The position numbers were made by a program, and so were the translations under genes. Positions 57,348-64,000 of a DNA stretch of 64,000 bases are shown one piece after another. The notes under the pieces were generated by a model. That model saw only the letters and a program-made list of their open reading frames with translations, was not told the origin of the DNA and did not search any database. Origin of the DNA: Oleispirillum sp963668495 (GTDB taxonomy: Bacteria > Pseudomonadota > Alphaproteobacteria > Rhodospirillales > Rhodospirillaceae); assembly GCA_963668495.1 (NCBI GenBank), contig OY764545.1, positions 2,170,001-2,234,000 on the forward strand. The letters run 5' to 3'. The number at the start of each line of letters is the position of its first letter. Within the stretch, counting starts at the first letter, position 1.

Positions 57348-58790
57348 ATGACAACCCCGACTATACTTGTTGCAGATGATGACCGCAGTATACGAACCGT
57401 CCTATCACAGGCATTGTCCAGAGCAGGGTATGATGTCCGCTGCACCGGGAATGCCGCGACCTTGTGGCGCTGGGTCGAAGATGGTGAAGGTGACTTGATT
57501 GTCACTGACGTTGTCATGCCGGATGATAATGGTCTTGACCTAATTCCTCGGATCAAAAAATTGCGGCCAGATTTGCGTATCATCGTTATGAGTGCGCAAA
57601 ACACCCTGCTGACAGCGGTGAAGGCAACCGAACGCGGCGCCTTTGAGTACCTGCCAAAACCATTTGATATCAAAGAGCTGCAAAGTGTTATTCAACGTGC
57701 GCTCACAACGCCTGCTGTTTCATCGCGGCTATATGAAAATGCAGAGGCGGAAGAACGCCTGCCTTTGATCGGTCGATCTGCGGCTATGCAGGAAATCTAT
57801 AGAACACTGGCCCGCTTGATGACGACGGACTTGACCGTGATGATCAACGGTGAATCCGGCACAGGTAAAGAGCTGGTGGCGAAAGCATTGCATGAATACG
57901 GCAAACGACGTAATGGGCCATTTGTTGCGGTGAATATGGCGGCTATCCCGCGGGAATTGATCGAAAGTGAGTTGTTCGGTCATGAAAAGGGCGCTTTTAC
58001 CGGTGCGACGTCTCGTTCTGTTGGGCGTTTTGAACAGGCCGAGGGGGGAACCCTGTTTTTGGATGAAATCGGCGATATGCCACCCGAAGCACAGACTCGT
58101 TTACTCCGTGTATTGCAGGAAGGTGAATACACGACGGTTGGTGGTCGTACGCCAATTCGCGCCAATGTTCGGATCGTCGCGGCAACTCACCGAGATTTAA
58201 GCGTACAAATCCGACAGGGATTGTTCCGGGAAGATTTATACTACCGTTTAAACGTAGTGCCAATTCGCTTACCGGCATTGCGCGAACGGACAGAAGACAT
58301 CCCGGAACTGGTCACACATTTCATGAATATGGCGGCACAAGAAGGGTTGCCTCACAAGACATTGACATCACAAGCAATTGAACGATTGCAATCCCATCGT
58401 TGGCCCGGAAACGTTCGTGAATTGGAAAACCTGATCCGGCGTTTGGCAGCATTGTATTCACAGGAAACTATCGAAATTGATTCCATTGAAGCGGAACTGT
58501 CGACAACAGGAAGTTCTGCCCATAACTCTGATAATCAGGAAAATGAAGGACTAAGTGGCATTATTGAGCGACATCTGCGCGAATATTTTGGCGCACATGA
58601 TGATGACCTTCCGCCCCCCGGACTTTATGACCGTATTTTGCGTGAAGTTGAACGCCCGTTAATTTCCTTGTGCCTTGATGCAACCCGTGGGAATCAGATT
58701 AAGGCGGCGCATGTGTTGGGAGTAAACCGAAACACGTTGCGTAAAAAGATTCGGGAGTTGGACATTCAGGTTGTTCGCGGCGTAAAGTAA
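57348..58790 (+). CDS. ntrC: nitrogen-regulation response regulator NtrC
   Basis: NtrC activates sigma-54 promoters for nitrogen assimilation. The 480 residues consist of a REC domain (ILVADDDRSIRTVL; phospho-Asp in LIVTDVVMPDDNG), an AAA+ domain with Walker A GESGTGKELVAKALH, the sigma-54 contact motif GAFTGA (EKGAFTGATSRS), Walker B GGTLFLDEIGDMP, and a C-terminal Fis-type HTH (QIKAAHVLGVNRNTLRKKIREL). It follows ntrB by 27 bases and precedes ntrY. Confidence 0.98.
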   Translation: MTTPTILVADDDRSIRTVLSQALSRAGYDVRCTGNAATLWRWVEDGEGDLIVTDVVMPDDNGLDLIPRIKKLRPDLRIIVMSAQNTLLTAVKATERGAFEYLPKPFDIKELQSVIQRALTTPAVSSRLYENAEAEERLPLIGRSAAMQEIYRTLARLMTTDLTVMINGESGTGKELVAKALHEYGKRRNGPFVAVNMAAIPRELIESELFGHEKGAFTGATSRSVGRFEQAEGGTLFLDEIGDMPPEAQTRLLRVLQEGEYTTVGGRTPIRANVRIVAATHRDLSVQIRQGLFREDLYYRLNVVPIRLPALRERTEDIPELVTHFMNMAAQEGLPHKTLTSQAIERLQSHRWPGNVRELENLIRRLAALYSQETIEIDSIEAELSTTGSSAHNSDNQENEGLSGIIERHLREYFGAHDDDLPPPGLYDRILREVERPLISLCLDATRGNQIKAAHVLGVNRNTLRKKIRELDIQVVRGVK

Positions 58791-58843
58791 GGCCCCGTTT
58801 GGCGTCTGCCCATAATTCTGATGTATTTTACGAATGGTGATGA

Positions 58844-61129
58844 ATGTCCGTAGCACCGTCTCCGAATAAAACCCATAGACTTGGCATGAAGTTTGGCCTG
58901 TGGGCGCGCCGGATGCGTTTGGCGCGGCGGTTTGCTATTGCCTTATCAATCGGAGCATTGATTTCCGGTGTGCTGACCATGGCAGCACTGTTTGATACCG
59001 GACCTTTCAGAACTTCGCCGGATCAAACATTCCTGTTCCTGTATCTGGATCTTGTCTTTTTGCTGGCCCTTAGTGTCGTAGTGGGGCGCAGACTGATCCT
59101 GATGTATTTGGAACGCAGAAGCGGAGCCGCCGGATCACGACTGCAAAGCCGATTGGTTTTGACCTTTGCTTTGCTTTCTGTCGTGCCAACCATTCTTGTC
59201 GGGACTTTTTCGGCATTTTTCTTCCATAACGGGTTGCAGGAATGGTTTAGCGATCGCGTGCGGCTGGCTGTTAATGAGTCACTGGTTGTAGCGGAAGCCT
59301 ACTTGAAAGAGCATCAGCAAGCCGTTGCAACCGATGCGTTATCCTTAGCGCAAGGCGTTTCCAGAAGCTGGACAAGTATGTCCTTTTCCGAACATCGCAT
59401 GGATGCCTTTATGCGTCAGGAAACTTTGGAACGTGGCTTAAGTGAAGCGGTGATTTTTGATCGGAGCGGACAAGTTCTTGCTCGGGCAGGTTTTACGTTT
59501 TCTCTCCGTTCCGAAGATGTGCCGATTTGGGCAATTGAAAAAGCCCAACGCGGAGAAGTTGCCCTGTTGACCAGTGACGACGACGACAGGGTCCGTGCCC
59601 TGATTCGTCTTGATGTCATGAGTGCCGGGGAATATTTCCTGTATATTGGTCGATTTGTCGATGCGACTGTCATTGCGCATATGGAAAAAGCGCAAGATGC
59701 GGTGCAGGCGTTTCAGGCGTTGGAAATCCGTCGCTGGGACGTGGAATTGACCTTTACCTTGGTATACATCCTTGTTTCTCTGTTGCTGTTATTGGCGGCA
59801 ATGTGGCTGGGGTTAACTCTATCCAATCAGTTGATCCAACCCATTAGTGAATTGATTGGTGCCGCTGAGAAAGCCGGAAAGGGCGACTTAACGCATAGGG
59901 TTAAAGAATATGCCTATACTGATGAAATCAGTTTGCTTTCCAGAACATTTAACCGAATGATTTCACAGATTTCCGACCAACGTGAAGACCTGTTGGAAGC
60001 CAACCAGCAATTGGATGAACGTCGCCGTTTTACAGAGGCTGTGTTGACCGGGGTTTCCGCTGGTGTGATCGGCTTGGACGCACACGGACGTATTCGCGCC
60101 ATCAATCCATCAGCAGCTTCTCTTCTGGCTGTGTCCTCAGAAAATGCAATCGGTTGTATGCTTTCGGATGTGGCGTCCGACCTTGGTTCAGCCTTCACCG
60201 AAATGCGCCATAGTAATGATCGAAGCGAACAAAAACCTGTGTCTATCTATCGAGATGGTCATGAAAGGGTATTGTTGCTGCGTGTCAGTGCGGATTATGC
60301 CAATCATCAGGTGATTGGTTATGTGCTGACATTCGATGATATTACTGAGCTACAAACGGCTCAGCGGGCTGCGGCATGGTCTGATGTTGCTCGCCAGATT
60401 GCCCATGAGATCAAAAACCCCCTCACACCGATTCAACTGTCCGCTGAACGGCTTAAGCACAAATATGAATCCCAAGTGGTCGATGGCGTCGAGGTATTTC
60501 GCAAGTGTACGGATACCATCGTTCGTCAAGTGGATGATATCCGCCGCTTGGTTGACGAGTTTTCATCATTTGCCCGGATGCCGACACCGGAGTTTGCCAA
60601 AGACAATCTTGCGCTGTTGGCGCAAGAGGCTGTGGTCCTGCAACAAACGGCATTTCCACAATTATCTATCCAATTGCGCTTGTCTGGCGGGGCCGCGACG
60701 ATTATCTGTGATCGTGGCCTGATTGCCCAGGCGCTTACCAATATTCTGAAAAATGCAATCGAGTCCGTTGACGCGCGTTTGCATAAAGCACCAGATCCCG
60801 TAGGGGAAATCATTGTTACAGTCGACAGTGTTGATGACATTGTTCGGGTCGCCGTTGAGGATAACGGCATCGGTTTGCCCAAAGAAGGGCGTGAACGCCT
60901 GACCAATCCATATGTGACGACCCGCAAGAAAGGAACAGGCCTTGGCTTGGCAATTGTGAAAAAAATCGTTGAAGATCACAACGGCAAGCTTCTGATGCTT
61001 GATCGAAACGTCGCACTCGACGACAATGCAGAACAAAGTACAGGATCAGAAAGTCCTGTTTTTGGGGCTCGGATTGTCATGGAATTTCCTAAGCCGTCAG
61101 TTGCACCATCCAATACCGCAACTGAATGA
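58844..61129 (+). CDS. ntrY: sensor histidine kinase NtrY
   Basis: NtrY is the membrane partner of NtrX, linked to nitrogen, redox and envelope control. The 761 residues have several membrane helices in the first 120 residues, a periplasmic or extracytoplasmic region, another helix (LTFTLVYILVSLLLLLAAMWLGLTL, about 305-330), a HAMP domain, a PAS domain (AVLTGVSAGVIGLDAHGRIRAINPSAASLL), HisKA (VARQIAHEIKNPLTPIQLSAERLK), and an ATPase domain (NILKNAIESV; VEDNGIGLP; KKGTGLGLAIVKKIVEDH). It is divergently placed in sequence from NtrB but in the same operon. Confidence 0.97.
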   Translation: MSVAPSPNKTHRLGMKFGLWARRMRLARRFAIALSIGALISGVLTMAALFDTGPFRTSPDQTFLFLYLDLVFLLALSVVVGRRLILMYLERRSGAAGSRLQSRLVLTFALLSVVPTILVGTFSAFFFHNGLQEWFSDRVRLAVNESLVVAEAYLKEHQQAVATDALSLAQGVSRSWTSMSFSEHRMDAFMRQETLERGLSEAVIFDRSGQVLARAGFTFSLRSEDVPIWAIEKAQRGEVALLTSDDDDRVRALIRLDVMSAGEYFLYIGRFVDATVIAHMEKAQDAVQAFQALEIRRWDVELTFTLVYILVSLLLLLAAMWLGLTLSNQLIQPISELIGAAEKAGKGDLTHRVKEYAYTDEISLLSRTFNRMISQISDQREDLLEANQQLDERRRFTEAVLTGVSAGVIGLDAHGRIRAINPSAASLLAVSSENAIGCMLSDVASDLGSAFTEMRHSNDRSEQKPVSIYRDGHERVLLLRVSADYANHQVIGYVLTFDDITELQTAQRAAAWSDVARQIAHEIKNPLTPIQLSAERLKHKYESQVVDGVEVFRKCTDTIVRQVDDIRRLVDEFSSFARMPTPEFAKDNLALLAQEAVVLQQTAFPQLSIQLRLSGGAATIICDRGLIAQALTNILKNAIESVDARLHKAPDPVGEIIVTVDSVDDIVRVAVEDNGIGLPKEGRERLTNPYVTTRKKGTGLGLAIVKKIVEDHNGKLLMLDRNVALDDNAEQSTGSESPVFGARIVMEFPKPSVAPSNTATE

Positions 61130-61169
61130 ATATAGAACCGTTTGATTACACAGGTCATAAGTAGCCCAG

Positions 61170-62570
61170 ATGTCTATTGATATCCTTGTTGTTGATGATG
61201 AAGATGACATTCGCATGCTTGTCAGCGGTATCCTTGAAGACGAAGGATACGATACGCGAGAGGCAGCCAATGCGGATGAGGCCCTGACAGCTATAAAGGA
61301 ACGCCGCCCGCACTTGGTCATCCTTGACGTGTGGTTGGAAGGCAGCCGTTTGGATGGGCTTGGAATTCTTCAGGAAATTCGTCGCCGCGATCCAGATGTG
61401 CCTGTGGTTATGATCAGTGGGCATGGCACCATTGAAACCGCAGTTGCGGCTTTACGGGAAGGTGCATACGACTTTATCGAAAAACCGTTCAAGATGCAGC
61501 GGTTGCTTCACGTTGTGGAGCGGGCTTTGGAAGCCAACCATTTGCGTATGGAAAACCGCACCTTACGTGCCATGTCAGATGCATCTGCTGACCTTATTGG
61601 AAAATCTCCTGCTATTCAGCAGGTTCGGCAGTTGATTGAACGGGTTGCCCCAACCAATTCACGTGTATTGATTTCCGGTCCGGCAGGCTCGGGGAAAGAA
61701 ATCGCGGCTCGACAGATCCATGCGCTCTCGAAACGTGCGGATGGGCCTTTCATCGTTGTGAATTGTGCAACCATGCATCCCGACCGCATGGAACGTGAAT
61801 TGTTTGGTATGGAGCCCGGTTTTTTGGCTCCGGATGCCCCCGGGCACCCCGGATTTTTTGAGCAGGCCCATGGCGGCACGTTGTTGTTGGACGAGGTATC
61901 CGACATGCCCATGGAAACCCAAGGTAAAATTGTTCGCGTCCTTCAGGATCAGACTTTTGAACGTCTGGGGGGACATGGACGCGTCAAGGTGGATGTGCGT
62001 GTTCTCGCGACGACCAATAAGGATCTGCAACAGCGCATCGCTGATGGTGTTTTCCGGGAAGACATGTATTACAGGTTAGCAGTAGTCCCTTTGTCTATGC
62101 CACCGTTGCGGGATCGTAAGGACGATATTGCGGAATTAGCGGATACCTTTTTACAAAAAGCAGCAGCGCAGGCGGGTGCCCCAGTACGGAAACTCGGAGA
62201 AGATGCTCTTGTTGCCCTGCGGGGGTATGATTGGCCCGGTAATATTCGGCAGTTAAGAAATGCTATGGATTGGGCAACAATTATGTCGCCGGGAAACGGA
62301 TTAGACGTCATTTCAGCGGATATGTTGCCCCCGGAAATTGGGGCAAGTGCGCCTGTCACGTTGCATAGCCAATATTCTGCGGAAATTATGGCCTTGCCTT
62401 TGCGGGATGCACGTGAGCTTTTTGAAAAAGACTACCTGACCAGCCAGCTCTCTCGCTTTGGTGGCAACATTTCCAAAACCGCGAATTTTGTCTGTATGGA
62501 GCGTTCGGCATTGCATAGGAAACTCAAAACCTTGGGTATCTTTGCTGATGAACATGCACGGGATGCATAA
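61170..62570 (+). CDS. ntrX: response regulator NtrX lacking the GAFTGA motif
   Basis: A 466-residue NtrC-type regulator paired with NtrY. REC domain: ILVVDDEDDIRMLVSGILEDEGY with the phospho-Asp in LVILDVWLEGSRLDG. AAA+ domain: Walker A SGPAGSGKEIAARQIH, Walker B GGTLLLDEVSDMP, and a conserved sensor region. The sigma-54 contact loop GAFTGA is missing: after RELFG comes MEPGFLAPDAPGHPGFFEQAHGG. So direct sigma-54 activation is doubtful, as noted for NtrX in relatives. The Fis-type HTH (GGNISKTANFVCMERSALHRKLKTL) ends the protein. Confidence 0.97.
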   Translation: MSIDILVVDDEDDIRMLVSGILEDEGYDTREAANADEALTAIKERRPHLVILDVWLEGSRLDGLGILQEIRRRDPDVPVVMISGHGTIETAVAALREGAYDFIEKPFKMQRLLHVVERALEANHLRMENRTLRAMSDASADLIGKSPAIQQVRQLIERVAPTNSRVLISGPAGSGKEIAARQIHALSKRADGPFIVVNCATMHPDRMERELFGMEPGFLAPDAPGHPGFFEQAHGGTLLLDEVSDMPMETQGKIVRVLQDQTFERLGGHGRVKVDVRVLATTNKDLQQRIADGVFREDMYYRLAVVPLSMPPLRDRKDDIAELADTFLQKAAAQAGAPVRKLGEDALVALRGYDWPGNIRQLRNAMDWATIMSPGNGLDVISADMLPPEIGASAPVTLHSQYSAEIMALPLRDARELFEKDYLTSQLSRFGGNISKTANFVCMERSALHRKLKTLGIFADEHARDA

Positions 62571-62581
62571 AGGAATATAAA

Positions 62582-63961
62582 ATGCGTGTGCTTATTTGCG
62601 GAGCAGGTCAAGTTGGCTTTAACATTGCCAAATATCTTGCATCCGAAGATGTGGACATCACCGTTGTTGACCGTCGTCCAGACTTGATCCGAAAATTGCA
62701 GGATCAACTGGATGTTCAAGCTGTGGTTGGTCATGCTGCCCACCCGGAAACTCTGGAACAGGCCGGGGCTGCCACGGCGGACATGATGATCGCGGTTACA
62801 CCGGCTGACGAAATCAACATGGTTGCCTGTCAGGTGGCCCATACCCTGTTTAACGTTCCGACAAAAATCGCACGTGTGCGGTCACAAAGCTATCTCAGCC
62901 CGATGTGGGCGAATCTGTATAGCCGCAAGAATATGCCGATTGACGTGATCATTTCCCCTGAGTACGAGGTTGCTCAATCCGTGTTCAGGCTGCTGGAGGT
63001 TCCAGGCGCACTGGATGTCATCCCGCTTTGCGATGATAAAGTACGGTTGGTTGGTGCGCGTGCATCAAAAGAATGTCCAATTGTTCATACGCCCTTGCGA
63101 CAGCTATCACAAATCTTCCCGGAATTATCAATTGTGATCCTTGGCATTGTCCGAAATGGTCATGCATGGGTTCCAAGCGGAGATGACATTTTGGAACCGG
63201 GCGACGAAGTTTATTTCACGTCCGATACAACAAAGGTTAGCCGCGCGCTTGCCATCTTTGGCTACGAAGATCAAAACACATCGCGGCGGGTCGTTATATT
63301 TGGTGGCGGGAATGTCGGCATTGCTCTGGCCCAGTATCTTGAAGACCATGATGAGGAATTCAATTGCAAACTGATTGAGCGAGATGCCGAGCAGGCGGAG
63401 CATGCCGCAAAAACTTTATCCAAGTCCGTGGTTATACATGGCGATGTTCTGGATACGGAAATTTTGGACGAAGCCGGTATTCGCAATGCAGACACGGTCA
63501 TCACCATCACTGATAATGATGAAACCAACATTCTGTCGGCACTTCTGGCGAAGCGTCAGGGGGTGAAACGTGCAATTGCTCTGACCAATAAGGCCGAATA
63601 TGTCCAATTAACCGGGGTGCTCGGGATCGACACGGCAATCAACCCCAGAGACATCACCGTTTCAACGATTTTGCAACACGTCCGCAAGGGGCGCATTCAC
63701 TCGGTTCATGCCATTCGTGAAGGCTTTGGCGAACTGATTGAGGCTGAGGCCCTTGAAACCTCTGAGTTGGTCGGGAAATCCATTCGCAGTGCCAATTTGC
63801 CGCACGGTGTATTGCTTGGGGCAATCGTGCGCAAAGATGAGGTGATTATTCCGCGTACCAACACCACAGTGCAGGCCGGAGATCGTATTGTGATGTTTGC
63901 AGATAAAAATTCCATTCGAAAAGTCGAAAAGCTATTCGCAGTTCGACTGACCTACATTTAA
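62582..63961 (+). CDS. trkA: Trk potassium uptake protein TrkA
   Basis: TrkA is the cytoplasmic NAD-binding regulator of the TrkH/TrkG potassium transporter. The 459 residues hold two RCK units: RVLICGAGQVGFNIAKYLASEDVDITVVDR at the N terminus and RRVVIFGGGNVGIALAQYLEDHDEEFNCKLIERD at about 236. Each is followed by a TrkA-C domain (GARASKECPIVHTPLRQL; LVGKSIRSANLPHGVLLGAIVRKDEVI). It starts 11 bases after ntrX in the same operon; ntrYX-trkA is a conserved alphaproteobacterial order. The stop lies 39 bases before the window end. Confidence 0.98.
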   Translation: MRVLICGAGQVGFNIAKYLASEDVDITVVDRRPDLIRKLQDQLDVQAVVGHAAHPETLEQAGAATADMMIAVTPADEINMVACQVAHTLFNVPTKIARVRSQSYLSPMWANLYSRKNMPIDVIISPEYEVAQSVFRLLEVPGALDVIPLCDDKVRLVGARASKECPIVHTPLRQLSQIFPELSIVILGIVRNGHAWVPSGDDILEPGDEVYFTSDTTKVSRALAIFGYEDQNTSRRVVIFGGGNVGIALAQYLEDHDEEFNCKLIERDAEQAEHAAKTLSKSVVIHGDVLDTEILDEAGIRNADTVITITDNDETNILSALLAKRQGVKRAIALTNKAEYVQLTGVLGIDTAINPRDITVSTILQHVRKGRIHSVHAIREGFGELIEAEALETSELVGKSIRSANLPHGVLLGAIVRKDEVIIPRTNTTVQAGDRIVMFADKNSIRKVEKLFAVRLTYI

Positions 63962-64000
63962 GTCCCAACGGCTCCCGTGACTGTGATCTTTTGATGGACC

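Noticed and set aside
1..64000. Mobile elements, CRISPR arrays, toxin-antitoxin pairs
   Set aside because: No transposase, integrase, phage genes, regularly spaced repeats or toxin-antitoxin-like small gene pairs were found; gene order is that of a core alphaproteobacterial chromosome.

Overview
This 64 kb window is a stretch of core chromosome from an alphaproteobacterium, most likely of the Rhodospirillales (Thalassospira/Terasakiella-like, about 50% GC). The call rests on gene content and order: dusB-ntrB-ntrC-ntrY-ntrX-trkA, rpmF-plsX-fabH-ihfA-merR, nrdR-ribD-ribE-ribBA-ribH-nusB-thiL, a MucR/Ros regulator, a fused IspDF, a ubiquinol-cytochrome c chaperone and a Mg-type HemB. No insertion sequence, prophage, CRISPR array or obvious island was seen.

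Layout. 1-3000: the end of ssb, then a cysteine-detoxification locus (MarR regulator, CyuA-type cysteine desulfidase, divergent CyuR/DecR-type Lrp regulator). 3000-7850: gyrA, coaD, a periplasmic and a cytoplasmic cyclophilin in tandem, and tRNA-Lys. 7900-16500: a small membrane protein, a Nudix hydrolase, a lone cyclic-nucleotide-binding domain, a DUF502 membrane protein, recG, sdhE and mfd. 15800-17850: a FrnE/DsbA-like thiol oxidoreductase coupled to a REC-REC-GGDEF protein that has lost its catalytic motif but kept the c-di-GMP inhibitory-site motif. 18000-29000: a complete carbon-phosphorus lyase locus, with the uptake operon phnCDE converging on phnGHIJKLM-DUF1045-phnN and phnF divergent from phnG. 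29000-36400: bpt, motB, motA, threonine ammonia-lyase, hemB, metY, a DUF6898 protein and mucR. 36800-44600: rpiB, glyA, nrdR, riboflavin genes, nusB, thiL and a FliL-like protein. 44900-49100: the H+-pyrophosphatase hppA, bamE, the cytochrome bc1 chaperone, yceD (DUF177) and rpmF. 49100-55000: plsX, fabH, ihfA, a MerR regulator, tRNA-Pro, cspA, an unknown small protein, cutA and ispDF. 55100-64000: the dusB-ntr-trkA operon.

How the genes work together. PhnCDE imports phosphonates; PhnGHIJKLM and PhnN convert them to phosphate and PRPP. A Pho-box-like repeat before phnC and a PhnF-type palindrome before phnG suggest phosphate-starvation control on one arm and PhnF repression on the other. RibD, RibE, RibBA and RibH cover riboflavin synthesis except GTP cyclohydrolase II, because the RibA half of RibBA has lost its zinc cysteines, so a separate RibA is expected elsewhere. 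NtrBC and NtrYX handle nitrogen and envelope/redox signalling, but NtrX lacks the sigma-54 contact motif.

The most unusual items are the degenerate PleD/PopA-like protein coupled to the thiol oxidoreductase, the cysteine-detoxification locus with a perfect palindrome before its MarR gene, the degenerate RibBA, and a perfect AT-rich palindrome over the cspA promoter. Several convergent gene pairs overlap at their 3' ends. No wholly new multi-gene system could be demonstrated.
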